Shown here: in pieces, positions 1-9,700 of the stretch | Position numbering within the stretch: position 1 is the stretch's first letter | Layout of the letters: every line of letters starts with the position of its first letter | Origin: an uncultured Mucilaginibacter sp. | GTDB taxonomy: Bacteria > Bacteroidota > Bacteroidia > Sphingobacteriales > Sphingobacteriaceae | Direction: 5' to 3' | DNA: 64,000 nucleotides | NCBI GenBank assembly: GCA_913775265.1 | Contig: CAJYJH010000067.1 | Location: 1-64,000, forward strand | Translations under genes and position numbers: made by a program | Notes under the pieces: generated by a model | The model's input: the letters and a program-made list of their open reading frames with translations, nothing else | What the model was told of the DNA's origin: nothing | Database searches by the model: none

Positions 1-705
1 GTGACGTTTGGCGGAGCTTTTTCTAATCATTTACTGGCTACGGCCGCTGCCAGTGCCAGGTTTGGGTTTAAAACAACTGGCTTTGTTCGCGGAGAAGATG
101 TGCAAAACAACACATTATTTTTGTGCCGCTTGCACGGCATGAACCTGATATTTACCGACCGCGAAAGTTACAAAAACAAGCCTGAGTTATTTAACAATCA
201 CTTTGCTGAAGATGCCGAAGCTTATTTTATTGATGAGGGCGGCGCCTCTACTGAAGCAGTAAAAGGCTGCAGCGAACTCGTTACTGAACTACCCATTATT
301 TACGATCACATTTTTTGCGCTTGCGGTACCGGCACTACTGCGGCAGGTGTAATTACCGGCTTGCAACAGCAGCAAGCGCAGTCGACTTTTCACGCTATTC
401 CAGTTTTTAAAAATGGTGACTTTATGCGGCAAGAAATAGACGCCTATTTAAAGACACCAACAGATTACCAGTTGCACACAGCTTACCATTTTGGCGGCTA
501 TGCTAAAACCACGCCTGAGTTAATTAAATTTGTTAAAGGCTTTGTGGCGTCAACCGGTATTTTAATTGAACCGGTGTATACCGCCAAAGTTCTGTACGCT
601 GTTTTAGACCTCGCCAGTCAAAATCATTTTGAACCCGAAAGTAACATTTTAGTTATACATAGCGGTGGCCTTTTCGGCTTGCTCGGGCTCGAACATAAAT
701 TTTAG
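1..705 (+). CDS. PLP-dependent D-cysteine desulfhydrase / ACC deaminase-like enzyme, 5' end cut by window edge
   Basis: This is the C-terminal part of a fold-type II PLP enzyme of the 1-aminocyclopropane-1-carboxylate deaminase / D-cysteine desulfhydrase family. The visible protein opens directly on the family motif GGAFSNH, which binds the substrate carboxylate and PLP. A glycine-rich phosphate loop (ACGTGTTAAG, near residue 110) and a C-terminal HSGG follow. The family PLP lysine lies upstream of GGAFSNH, so it must be outside the window, and the GTG at base 1 is an internal valine, not the true start. The reading frame is open from the first base to the stop. Family members release ammonia from ACC or D-cysteine, and sequence alone does not choose between these. 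The family call is firm, the exact substrate is not. Confidence 0.85.
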   Translation: MTFGGAFSNHLLATAAASARFGFKTTGFVRGEDVQNNTLFLCRLHGMNLIFTDRESYKNKPELFNNHFAEDAEAYFIDEGGASTEAVKGCSELVTELPIIYDHIFCACGTGTTAAGVITGLQQQQAQSTFHAIPVFKNGDFMRQEIDAYLKTPTDYQLHTAYHFGGYAKTTPELIKFVKGFVASTGILIEPVYTAKVLYAVLDLASQNHFEPESNILVIHSGGLFGLLGLEHKF

Positions 706-1171
706 CATCACTTTTCTTTTAATTGAAATCAAGCAAACTATCTATTTGCTCATCTTAAATACTATTTAACTTCAAGACATCTACATTCAGCCCACCTTAT
801 TTAGACAAATATTAAATCTTAACAATAAACTTAATATCAGTATTTTAACTGGCTGACATGCATGTTTTATACAAACCTAACAGCACTTTTAATACACTAT
901 TGGCCTTATCATTTTTTTATCCTAATCATGCACTTATTTTTCGTATTAAAAAATATTGTGCTAAGACATTTTAGAGTAACAGATATTAATAATATCACCC
1001 TCACTAATTCGTTACTTATACATTAGCGTACTTTTCATAAACAATATGCTATTATTGCGTTATTCTCTTGGTTGCAGATTGCGACAAATATGATAATAAT
1101 TGTCACCGCTGCAATCAATAGTATAAACTATTAATTAAACAAATCATAAGGAACACAGGACTACCTTTAAG
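706..1171. other. 466-bp AT-rich intergenic region with no recognised gene
   Basis: I find no convincing open frame, RNA gene, strong inverted repeat or complete TAnnTTTG promoter box in this stretch. It separates the PLP enzyme from the small unknown gene at 1172. The last 100 bases are the likely place for that gene's promoter, but no match is good enough to mark. Confidence 0.6.
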
Positions 1172-1594
1172 ATGAGCAAACAAACGGAAAAACTAAAGAA
1201 ACAACTTCTCGAAATCTCTGATGTAGTTAACGCCTTTCAATCTGAAGCCGTACAGGTAAAGATTGTCGACCGGCTTTTAGATTCAATTTTGGAAGACCGG
1301 GATGGCGATGAAGCCACCTCCAGAAAGCCACGGAGCTATGCCGACGGCGAATCCAGACAACGGGAGAGTATCAGAAAACCTGGTGCTACCAAGGTATTAA
1401 ACCAGCTTTTGCAAACAGACTTTTTCGATCAACCACACTCTATTGCAGACATTGCTACCCATTGTAAAGACCAATACGATTCTGATTTTAAAACTTCTGA
1501 ATTGTCGGGTATATTATTAAAATTGGCTAACGAAAGTAAATTACGCCGCGAACGCAGCGAAGAAAATAACCGCTTTGAATACGTTAAAGCGTAA
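1172..1594 (+). CDS. Small hypothetical protein with helical N-terminus and possible winged-helix C-terminus
   Basis: I do not recognise this 140-residue protein. It is very polar, with no signal peptide or membrane segment. Residues 1-45 look like an amphipathic, coiled-coil-prone helix. Residues 45-75 are a charged Arg/Ser/Glu-rich linker. Residues 75-140 have a helix pattern ending in a basic stretch (KLRRERSEENNRFEYV) that would suit a small winged-helix or DNA-binding fold, which is inference only. It is a single gene with a long AT-rich upstream region and a strong terminator directly after it. Codon use looks like that of its neighbours. A nucleoid or transcription-related role is possible but unproven. 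Confidence 0.65.
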   Translation: MSKQTEKLKKQLLEISDVVNAFQSEAVQVKIVDRLLDSILEDRDGDEATSRKPRSYADGESRQRESIRKPGATKVLNQLLQTDFFDQPHSIADIATHCKDQYDSDFKTSELSGILLKLANESKLRRERSEENNRFEYVKA

Positions 1595-1600
1595 TCAAGC

Positions 1601-1654
1601 AAAAACGATTTTCAAACGAGAGGCCTCATGCCCCCTCATTTGAAAATCGTTTTT
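1601..1654. terminator. Bidirectional intrinsic terminator
   Basis: A 20-bp inverted repeat with one mismatch (arms 1601-1620 and 1635-1654) has a 14-base loop, A residues on one flank and T residues on the other. It sits between the convergent small gene and bshB1, so it can end transcription from both sides. Confidence 0.85.
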
Positions 1655-2376
1655 TATTTTAAGTCAAACAGGCTTTCTACACCTAATATTTTACGTGAAG
1701 TAAAACCTTCGGCATATTTAGCCTGTATTGAACGACCCATCTCACGGGCGCGAGCCTCTACCCCAACAATAAATTCAGGCGACGAAATATAGGTTTGTGG
1801 TTCCTCTTCCCACTCCGGGTTATGAAACTGCGAACCGTAAGCCATTACGCTGGCAATCTTAGTATCCCAGTAATCAGTTACATCAACTACCACATCGGGT
1901 TTGATATACATATCCTGTATAAAATGCAATAGTTGCTTTGGCCTCCAGGCCTCTTGCGGTTGCCCGTTATCAAACGTTTCGATTTTACGCAGGCCTGATA
2001 AGAAACATGCTGTTTGCACCAAATCACTTGCCCGGCCATGGTCGGGATGCCGGTCGTGGTAAGCGTTGGTTATTACAATTTCAGGCTGATAACGCCGTAT
2101 TACCTCAATTACCTTAAGTTGATACTCTTTGGTGTTCTCAAAAAAGCCGTCGGGTATGCCTAAGTTATCTCTTACAGCCAGATTCAATATTTTCGCGGCT
2201 GCGGTAGCCTCATGTAAGCGTATCTCGGCAGAGCCGCGCGTTCCGAGTTCGCCACGGGTTAAATCAACTATGCCCGATTTTTTGCCCATAGCATTGTGCT
2301 TCAAAATCACACCGGCACAGCCCAGCTCGGCATCATCAGGATGCACAGGTAAAACCAATATATCCAGTTTAACCAT
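1654..2376 (-). CDS. bshB1: Bacillithiol biosynthesis deacetylase BshB1 (PIG-L/LmbE family)
   Basis: This is a zinc-dependent deacetylase that removes the acetyl group from N-acetylglucosaminyl-malate, the second step of bacillithiol synthesis. The LmbE fold is evident: HPDD at residues 12-15 supplies metal ligands and the catalytic Asp, DLTRGELGTRGS follows near residue 40, and YHDRHPDHGRAS near residue 107 supplies the second His cluster. The length of 240 aa is normal. It is the last gene of a minus-strand operon and overlaps the 3' end of the glutathione peroxidase gene by 8 bases, so the two are probably translationally coupled. Bacteroidota use bacillithiol in place of glutathione, which fits. 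The BshB1 subtype call rests on the overall motif pattern. Confidence 0.9.
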   Translation of the reverse strand: MVKLDILVLPVHPDDAELGCAGVILKHNAMGKKSGIVDLTRGELGTRGSAEIRLHEATAAAKILNLAVRDNLGIPDGFFENTKEYQLKVIEVIRRYQPEIVITNAYHDRHPDHGRASDLVQTACFLSGLRKIETFDNGQPQEAWRPKQLLHFIQDMYIKPDVVVDVTDYWDTKIASVMAYGSQFHNPEWEEEPQTYISSPEFIVGVEARAREMGRSIQAKYAEGFTSRKILGVESLFDLK

Positions 2377-2890
2377 GTTGCAGTAAGGCTACGTCTACCG
2401 AAAGCAAATCGCTGATTTTTCTTCTGATCTTAACTGAAGTAGGTTTGGTAAACGGATAGAAAAAGTCCTGTACATGACCGCTACGGTCTACCAGGTATTT
2501 ATGAAAATTCCATTTGGGTGCTGATTGCACGCGACCGTTCTCTTTTTTACTGCTTAAAAACTTAAACAGCGGATGCGCATCCTGACCTTTCACCTGCATT
2601 TTACCAAAAACCGGAAAATGCGCTCCAAAGTTAATTTTGCAGAACTTACCTATCGAAATTCCATCAAGGGGCTCCTGCCCTCCAAAATCATTTGAAGGGA
2701 ATGCCAGTATTTCAAAATCCTGCCCCTCAAATTCGTGCCGTAAAGCTTCGAGTTCTTTGAGTTGTGGGGTAAAACCACACTGCGAAGCTGTATTAACAAT
2801 TAACAGAACCTTATTTCTGTAATCACTCAAGTTCACTTCTTCACCGTTTAGCTTTTGCACGCTAAACCGGTAAATACTTTGATCGTCCAT
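2369..2890 (-). CDS. Glutathione peroxidase-family thiol peroxidase
   Basis: This 173-aa thiol peroxidase reduces hydrogen or organic peroxides in the cytoplasm. It has the catalytic Cys38 in NTASQCGFTPQ (Cys, not selenocysteine), the Gln of the FPSNDFGGQEP motif near residue 72, and the Trp of KWNFHKYLV near residue 125, together forming the family's Cys/Gln/Trp site. There is no signal peptide. It lies between the DUF4294 gene (6-base gap) and bshB1 (8-base overlap). That neighbourhood suggests that its reductant could be bacillithiol or thioredoxin; these bacteria generally lack glutathione. The family name therefore need not describe the real cofactor. Confidence 0.92.
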   Translation of the reverse strand: MDDQSIYRFSVQKLNGEEVNLSDYRNKVLLIVNTASQCGFTPQLKELEALRHEFEGQDFEILAFPSNDFGGQEPLDGISIGKFCKINFGAHFPVFGKMQVKGQDAHPLFKFLSSKKENGRVQSAPKWNFHKYLVDRSGHVQDFFYPFTKPTSVKIRRKISDLLSVDVALLQHG

Positions 2891-2896
2891 TTGTTA

Positions 2897-3508
2897 CTAA
2901 AATCTGTTGGAATAGTATCCGGCTTGCCGTAAAATAGCCTCAATATCCCGTTCCTGTTCAGGATCGTATGTTTCTTTTAAATTGTGGCCAAATATACGAG
3001 CTACCGATTGAAACATAAAGGCATGAAATCCACCTTTTAGTTGTTTGGCTAATTCATAGCTGGTAGTGCCGGTTTCGCGGTCTATCAGCTTAATCAATAT
3101 CTCACCCTGGGTAATAGTAAGATTTTTAATTTGTGAGTTAAACAATTCCTTTACTTGCGTTTCACATGTTTTAATTAATTCTTTCTGCTGTGTCTTGTCA
3201 GTAGTAACTGCCAGATCGCGCTGCAACTGCCGGTATTTATCGCCGGCTATACGAGCATAGGGTATTACTTTGTAAACATTATAACGTAAACGATAATAAG
3301 CCTTACGGTCTTCTTCACTCGCAAAAATACGTACACCTTTTACCATAAACTCAGGTAATACTACCCAAGGTACTAACTCACCGTTCAAATCCGTTAAATA
3401 GGTTTTAATGGTATCATTTTTGCCAACCTTAGGATGCGGCGGCTGGTTTTGCGACATTGCACGTCCCATAACACAGCAAAACAATAACATTAACCCAATA
3501 AATTTCAT
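2897..3508 (-). CDS. DUF4294 domain protein with signal peptide
   Basis: This is a Bacteroidota-specific exported protein of unknown function, recognised by the block LPEFMVKGVRIFASEEDRKAYYRLRYNVYKVIPYA. A signal peptide is visible at the N-terminus (MKFIGLMLLFCC, cleavage near SQ). The rest is mostly helical and charged, with no catalytic motif I can identify. The frame extends to a GTG at 3523, but that codon overlaps the -7 promoter box at 3523-3530, so I choose the ATG at 3508 (203 aa). It heads the operon with glutathione peroxidase and bshB1. A role in the envelope is likely, but the function is unknown. Confidence 0.85.
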   Translation of the reverse strand: MKFIGLMLLFCCVMGRAMSQNQPPHPKVGKNDTIKTYLTDLNGELVPWVVLPEFMVKGVRIFASEEDRKAYYRLRYNVYKVIPYARIAGDKYRQLQRDLAVTTDKTQQKELIKTCETQVKELFNSQIKNLTITQGEILIKLIDRETGTTSYELAKQLKGGFHAFMFQSVARIFGHNLKETYDPEQERDIEAILRQAGYYSNRF

Positions 3509-3522
3509 ATATTTACTTAACA

Positions 3523-3554
3523 CAAAAATAATGGTATTTTTTGGTGTTTTACAA
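3523..3554 (-). promoter_or_regulatory. Promoter of the DUF4294 - gpx - bshB1 operon
   Basis: Read on the minus strand there is TTG (3554-3552), a 21-base spacer, then TATTTTTG (3530-3523). This matches the Bacteroidota -33/-7 pattern TTG...TAnnTTTG. Transcription would start near 3517-3520, about ten bases before the ATG at 3508. Confidence 0.65.
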
Positions 3555-3616
3555 TTAACGAGCGTTAAAAAATATTGTTACATTATTTATGATACTCGGA
3601 TAACAAACGCTTATAA

Positions 3617-5848
3617 ATGAAAGATTTAGTGATTGATCTGGAAGCTGAAAAAGCGGAGATTTTAAAAAGATATCGCACCCTGCTGCGTGCATCAAAATCG
3701 ACCTTGCAAAAGGGGGATAAAAAGATGATACGTAAAGCATTTGAAATGGCTGTAGAAAGCCACAAAGATATGCGCCGTAAATCGGGCGAACCATATATTT
3801 ACCATCCTATTGCCGTGGCTCAGATTGCTGCCGAAGAAATAGGATTGGGTACCACCTCTATTGTTTGTGCCTTATTGCACGATGTGGTAGAGGACACTTA
3901 TGTAACCTTAGAGGATATTGAGCGCGAGTTTGGTAAAAAAGTAGCCAAAATTATTGACGGCCTTACTAAAATATCGGGCGTTTTTGACACCAATAGCTCG
4001 CTGCAGGCCGAAAACTTTCGCAAGATGCTGCTTACGCTGGCGGATGATGTACGGGTAATTTTGATTAAGCTGGCCGATCGCTTGCACAACATGCGCACCA
4101 TGGAGTTTATGCCTCGCGATAAGCAGCTTAAACTTTCGTCTGAAACGGTTTACTTGTATGCCCCATTAGCGCACCGCTTGGGTTTGTACGCCATAAAGTC
4201 AGAACTGGAAGATTTGTCCATGAAATACATGGAGCGCGAAACCTATCAGTTCATCAAGAAAAAGCTGAACGAGAAAAAGGCAGAGCGCGAAAAATTTATT
4301 CATGATTTTATTGAGCCGGTAAAAGCAACGCTAACCAGCCAGGGTTTACATGCCGATATTTTTGGACGCCCTAAGTCTATCCACTCCATCTGGAATAAGA
4401 TGAAGAAAAAGGCTATACCTTTTGAAGAGGTATATGATTTGTTTGCTATCCGTATTATATTGGATAGCACGCCAGAAACTGAAAAATCTGATTGCTGGAA
4501 AGCGTATTCTATCGTAACCGACTCCTATCGACCTAACCCTGATCGTTTGCGCGATTGGGTATCATCGCCTAAGGCTAACGGCTACGAATCACTTCATACT
4601 ACGGTGATGGGGCCACGTGGACAATGGGTTGAAGTGCAGATACGCACCAAACGCATGAACGAAATTGCCGAAAAGGGTTTTGCGGCGCATTGGAAATATA
4701 AAGAATCATCATCAGACAGTGGTTTAGATCAATGGATACATAAGGTACGCGAATTACTACGTAATCCGGATAGTAACGCTCTTGACTTTTTGGATGATTT
4801 TAAGATGAACTTGTTTAGCGACGAGATTTTCATTTTTACGCCTAAAGGAGCATTGATCCAATTACCATCTAATGCTACCGCGCTCGATTTTGCTTTTGAG
4901 ATACACTCTGATGTGGGTGCCAGTTGTATTGGCGCCAAAGTGAACCATAAACTGGTACCGCTTAATTATAACCTGCAAAACGGCGACCAAGTAGAAATCA
5001 TAACCTCGAGTAAGCAAACGCCTAAAGAGGACTGGCTAAACTTTGTAGTTACTGCCAAGGCTAAGGCAAAAATCAAGTCTTCGTTAAAAGAAGAGAAACG
5101 CAAAATTGCCGAGGATGGTAAAGAGATTTTGGAGCGTAAGTTAAAATCGCTTAAGATCACTTACAACTCAGATAACATCCAAAAGCTGACGCTTTTCTTC
5201 AAGCTGCCTTCGAGCCAGGATTTATTTTATAAAGTTGCCAAAGGACAGATTGATCTCCAAGACTTAAAAGAGTTTCACGCTGCAGAACGCACTGTTGAAA
5301 ATAAACCGCAGGATAAGATTGACCAGGACCAGGTACAAAGCTTATTACGCAATGTAAAAGCCAAAGACAGCGACATATTGCTAATTGGCGAAGACATGCA
5401 GAAAATAGACTACAAGCTGGCTACCTGCTGTAATCCCATCCCTGGTGATGATGTATTTGGTTTTATTACGGTGAGCGACGGTATCAAAATACACCGCACC
5501 AATTGCCCTAATGCTGCTAAGCTGATGGCTAACTATGGGTACCGCATAGTAAAAGCCCGTTGGACCACTCAGCATGAATTAGCTTTCCTGACCGGCTTGC
5601 GCATTACCGGTATTGATGACGTGGGCTTGATTAACAAACTGACCACCGTGATATCAAACGACTTTAAAGTGAATATGCGCTCTATTACGGTAGACAGCGA
5701 TAACGGTATTTTTGAAGGCACCATTATGATGTATGTGAATGACACTCAACACCTGGACAACCTGATTAAACGCTTGAAACAAGTAAAAGGTGTTACGGGT
5801 GTAAACCGCTTTGATTCTGCTCCGGCACAAATCGAAAAAGCATCATAA
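3617..5848 (+). CDS. Bifunctional (p)ppGpp synthetase/hydrolase, RelA/SpoT family
   Basis: This long Rel enzyme makes and degrades the alarmone (p)ppGpp in the stringent response. Domain order: HD hydrolase (about residues 45-200, with YHP, HD at 88-89 and the KLADRLHNMRT motif), synthetase (about 240-370, with SPKANGYESLHT), TGS (about 400-465, starting IFIFTPKGALIQLPSNATALDFAF), a helical region, and a C-terminal ACT domain after the TCCNPIPGDDVFGF and HRTNCPNA motifs. The HD residues are intact, so hydrolase activity is expected, and the synthetase substrate motif is also present. Length of 743 aa is typical for the single Rel of Bacteroidota. It is transcribed divergently from the DUF4294 operon and lies upstream of a Fur-family regulator and purA. 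Confidence 0.95.
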   Translation: MKDLVIDLEAEKAEILKRYRTLLRASKSTLQKGDKKMIRKAFEMAVESHKDMRRKSGEPYIYHPIAVAQIAAEEIGLGTTSIVCALLHDVVEDTYVTLEDIEREFGKKVAKIIDGLTKISGVFDTNSSLQAENFRKMLLTLADDVRVILIKLADRLHNMRTMEFMPRDKQLKLSSETVYLYAPLAHRLGLYAIKSELEDLSMKYMERETYQFIKKKLNEKKAEREKFIHDFIEPVKATLTSQGLHADIFGRPKSIHSIWNKMKKKAIPFEEVYDLFAIRIILDSTPETEKSDCWKAYSIVTDSYRPNPDRLRDWVSSPKANGYESLHTTVMGPRGQWVEVQIRTKRMNEIAEKGFAAHWKYKESSSDSGLDQWIHKVRELLRNPDSNALDFLDDFKMNLFSDEIFIFTPKGALIQLPSNATALDFAFEIHSDVGASCIGAKVNHKLVPLNYNLQNGDQVEIITSSKQTPKEDWLNFVVTAKAKAKIKSSLKEEKRKIAEDGKEILERKLKSLKITYNSDNIQKLTLFFKLPSSQDLFYKVAKGQIDLQDLKEFHAAERTVENKPQDKIDQDQVQSLLRNVKAKDSDILLIGEDMQKIDYKLATCCNPIPGDDVFGFITVSDGIKIHRTNCPNAAKLMANYGYRIVKARWTTQHELAFLTGLRITGIDDVGLINKLTTVISNDFKVNMRSITVDSDNGIFEGTIMMYVNDTQHLDNLIKRLKQVKGVTGVNRFDSAPAQIEKAS

Positions 5849-5941
5849 AACATTGGGTATTGGAGTGGAAAGTGCAGTAACAGACTTAAGTCATATCTGG
5901 CAGCTTTCCACTTCACCCGCTTAATTATGTGCAATAATTCA

Positions 5942-5949
5942 TAACTTTG
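5942..5949 (+). promoter_or_regulatory. -7 promoter box of the Fur-family gene
   Basis: TAACTTTG matches TAnnTTTG and lies 22 bases before the ATG at 5972. No clear TTG lies at the -33 distance. Confidence 0.5.
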
Positions 5950-5971
5950 AAGTCTTAACAGTTTTATTACT

Positions 5972-6439
5972 ATGCCTCTACAGGAAACCATTGATATGGT
6001 TAAAAAAATTTTCGAGGCGTATCTCGAAAATAAAAGTTTGCGCAAAACCCCCGAACGTTTTGCCATACTCGAAGAAATTTACTCACGTAATGATCACTTT
6101 GATGTGGAATCTTTGTATATCCACATGAAAAATAAAAAATACCGTGTAAGCCGCGCTACGGTATACAATACCCTCGAATTGCTGGTTTCGTGCGATTTGG
6201 TGACTAAGCACCAATTTGGCAAAAACATGGCCCAGTTCGAAAAATCATATGGCTACAAACAGCATGACCATATTATTTGCATCGACTGCGGCAAAGTAGT
6301 AGAGTTTTGTGACCCACGCATTCAGCAAATACAAAGTATGATGGGTGATCTGCTTAAGTTTGATATTAAGCACCACTCGCTAAACCTATACGGCAACTGC
6401 AATAAATTAAAAGAAGGCCACTGCGACCGCAAAATATAG
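5972..6439 (+). CDS. Fur-family metalloregulatory transcription factor
   Basis: This 155-aa DNA-binding repressor of the Fur/PerR/Zur family senses a metal ion. Residues 1-85 form the winged helix, with [13 protein letters not shown] and the recognition helix region [14 protein letters not shown]. The C-terminal dimerisation domain has CxxC at Cys103 and Cys106 and further Cys at 143 and 151, which would bind structural zinc, and [10 protein letters not shown] carries regulatory metal ligands. Residues do not decide between iron, zinc or peroxide sensing. It stands alone between rel and purA with its own TAnnTTTG box. There is no siderophore or transporter gene beside it, so its regulon cannot be read from context. 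Confidence 0.9.
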   Translation: MPLQETIDMVKKIFEAYLENKSLRKTPERFAILEEIYSRNDHFDVESLYIHMKNKKYRVSRATVYNTLELLVSCDLVTKHQFGKNMAQFEKSYGYKQHDHIICIDCGKVVEFCDPRIQQIQSMMGDLLKFDIKHHSLNLYGNCNKLKEGHCDRKI

Positions 6440-6512
6440 AGGCTCTGAACTTTGCTATCAGTTTTAAGTGCACAAACTTTATAATTGATAGAGATAGTTT
6501 CCTTTATAATCT

Positions 6513-6520
6513 TACTTTTG
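6513..6520 (+). promoter_or_regulatory. Likely -7 promoter box of purA, inside an inverted repeat
   Basis: TACTTTTG fits TAnnTTTG. It overlaps the left arm of an 8-bp inverted repeat (CTTACTTT at 6511-6518, AAAGTAAG at 6529-6536), which could be an operator covering the start of transcription. The best upstream TTG is at 6485-6487, somewhat far away. Confidence 0.45.
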
Positions 6521-6535
6521 CAGCTTAAAAAGTAA

Positions 6536-7936
<1,401 letters not shown>

Positions 7937-7975
7937 GAGAATTAAGATTTAAGTTAGCTTCTAAAATTACAAATA

Positions 7976-8000
7976 ACAAAGGCCGGTTTCCGGCCTTTGT
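7976..8000 (+). terminator. Intrinsic terminator after purA
   Basis: A perfect 11-bp stem (arms 7976-7986 and 7990-8000) with a three-base loop lies between purA and pabB. The T tract is poor, so termination may be partial. Confidence 0.6.
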
Positions 8001-8010
8001 GCTTAAAGCG

Positions 8011-8018
8011 TATTTTTG
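8011..8018 (+). promoter_or_regulatory. -7 promoter box of pabB, abutting the start codon
   Basis: TATTTTTG matches TAnnTTTG and ends 7 bases before the ATG at 8026. Transcription would begin within a few bases of the start codon, giving a leaderless or nearly leaderless mRNA. Confidence 0.45.
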
Positions 8019-8025
8019 AATTACC

Positions 8026-9300
8026 ATGCTTTTTGATGTCGAAAATATTGCCGATTTTAAAACACGGACCTTGCAATGGGCTGCTGGTTTTGAGGTATGC
8101 TGTTATCTGGACACAAATCAATTTACTAACGCTGATTCAAAATTTGATACGCTGATTGCTGCCGGAGTAAAGGCAGAGATAACAGCACAAGCAGGACAAG
8201 GGTTTGATGCACTGAAACAATTCAGGCAACTGCATCCCGGTTGGGTTACCGGCTTTTTAGGTTATGATCTTAAAAATGAAGTAGAGCAGTTATCATCAAA
8301 TTTAATAGACGAGTTGTCATTTCCGGATCTTTATTTTTTTGCACCGCTGCATTTAATTAGGGTAAAAGGTCCTCAAGCAGAGATTATATCAACCGAAAGT
8401 GAACAAGTTTGGGCGCAGATCAACCAGGAAACATTAACGCGTCTCGAGCCGGTAAATGACTTGATTTTACAGGCACGCTTCACTCGGTCAGACTACATTG
8501 ATACGTTTACCCAAATCAAGCAACACATCAATCGTGGTGATATTTATGTAACCAACTTTTGCCAGGAGTTTTTTGCGACGAATGCAGCCATTGATCCTTT
8601 AAATATTTTCCGGCAACTAAATGCTACTTCACCTGCGCCTTTTGCAGGATTTTTTAAACACTACGACCAATATATTTTAGGTGCATCGCCCGAACGTTTT
8701 TTGGCCAAACGAGACCAGCAACTCATTTCACAACCTATTAAAGGCACTGCCAAACGTGGCAGCAGTGAGCAAGAAGATGAAAGCATCAAACAACAGCTAC
8801 GCAATAACCCCAAAGAGCAGCAAGAAAATGTAATGATTGTTGACCTGGTGCGTAACGATTTAACAAAATCTGCTGAGCCGGGTACGGTTAAAACTGAAGA
8901 ACTTTTTGGCATTTACAGCTTTGAGCAGGTCCACCAGATGATATCTACCGTAACCTGCAAACTACAGGATGGCTTATCTCCCATAGATGCTTTGCGCAAC
9001 ACCTTCCCTATGGGCAGCATGACCGGAGCGCCCAAGTTAAAGGCGATGGAATTGATGGAACGCTACGAACGTACCCGCCGCGGTGTATACTCGGGAGCGA
9101 TGGGCTATTTTGATCCGGACGACGACTTTGATTTTAATGTAGTGATACGAAGTATTCTTTATAACGCACAAAAGCAATACTTGTCTTTCCAAGTTGGTAG
9201 CGCTATAACATTTGATGCCATAGCCGAACAAGAATATAACGAGTGCCTCTTGAAAGCCCAAGCCATTATGCAGGTGTTAGGCCTGCAACTAAATAAGTAA
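8026..9300 (+). CDS. pabB: Aminodeoxychorismate synthase component I
   Basis: This chorismate-using enzyme makes 4-amino-4-deoxychorismate for p-aminobenzoate and folate, working with a glutamine amidotransferase subunit. The C-terminal chorismate-binding domain covers about residues 150-420, with ENVMIVDLVRNDL, GSMTGAPKLKAMELMERYE, RRGVYSGAMGYF and the closing FQVGSAITFDA. Lys239 in QPIKGTAKRG is the residue that marks PabB; TrpE has Ala in this position. That is why I call PabB and not anthranilate synthase. The N-terminus is shorter than in TrpE. folK lies 400 bases away on the other strand, which fits a folate role. No PabA-type amidotransferase is in the window. Confidence 0.88.
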   Translation: MLFDVENIADFKTRTLQWAAGFEVCCYLDTNQFTNADSKFDTLIAAGVKAEITAQAGQGFDALKQFRQLHPGWVTGFLGYDLKNEVEQLSSNLIDELSFPDLYFFAPLHLIRVKGPQAEIISTESEQVWAQINQETLTRLEPVNDLILQARFTRSDYIDTFTQIKQHINRGDIYVTNFCQEFFATNAAIDPLNIFRQLNATSPAPFAGFFKHYDQYILGASPERFLAKRDQQLISQPIKGTAKRGSSEQEDESIKQQLRNNPKEQQENVMIVDLVRNDLTKSAEPGTVKTEELFGIYSFEQVHQMISTVTCKLQDGLSPIDALRNTFPMGSMTGAPKLKAMELMERYERTRRGVYSGAMGYFDPDDDFDFNVVIRSILYNAQKQYLSFQVGSAITFDAIAEQEYNECLLKAQAIMQVLGLQLNK

Positions 9301-9304
9301 AAAA

Positions 9305-9676
9305 CTACCGCTGCTTTTCGGCTTTAATTTCTGCCAGCTTAACCAGGTTATTATCTACAATGGTTTTGGCATCAGCAAACTTTTGTGATAATACTGCCTG
9401 ATCCGGAGAACCACTTTTGCACATGGCTTCAATTTCCTGCATCATGCCTTGCAAATTCAGCATACCAAAAAAGCCCATATTAGGCTTCAGTTTGTGTGCT
9501 GCAGCACCTGCCACCTGCCAGTTTTGTGTGTCTATGCCTTGTCCAATCTCCTGCATTAACTGCGGAGTTTGTACAGTAAACATATCTATCGACTCCACAA
9601 TAAACTCATCACTGCCATCGGCAATTTCGTATAGAAATGATAAGTCAAAATCGGTGTTAGCAGGTGTGTCGGGCAT
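9305..9676 (-). CDS. Histidine phosphotransfer (Hpt) domain protein
   Basis: This 123-aa protein is essentially one Hpt domain, a four-helix bundle that relays phosphate between response-regulator receivers in multi-step phosphorelays. The phospho-accepting His61 sits in AAHKLKPNMGFFGM, a good fit to the H-K-L-K-x-x motif. No kinase or receiver domain is fused and no signal peptide is present, so it acts in the cytoplasm as a stand-alone relay protein. It lies 24 bases downstream of folK on the same strand and is probably co-transcribed, and it ends four bases from the stop of the convergent pabB. Its partner kinase is not in this neighbourhood. Domain call is firm, pathway unknown. Confidence 0.85.
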   Translation of the reverse strand: MPDTPANTDFDLSFLYEIADGSDEFIVESIDMFTVQTPQLMQEIGQGIDTQNWQVAGAAAHKLKPNMGFFGMLNLQGMMQEIEAMCKSGSPDQAVLSQKFADAKTIVDNNLVKLAEIKAEKQR

Positions 9677-9700
9677 GGTGAATGGATTAATAAATCAAAA

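Noticed and set aside
5862-5914. Inverted repeat after rel as a terminator
   Set aside because: GGAGTGGAAAG (5862-5872) pairs with CTTTCCACTTC (5904-5914), but the loop is 31 bases and no T tract follows.
8026-9300. Anthranilate synthase component I (TrpE)
   Set aside because: The motif is PIKGT with Lys239, the PabB signature, and no trp genes are adjacent.
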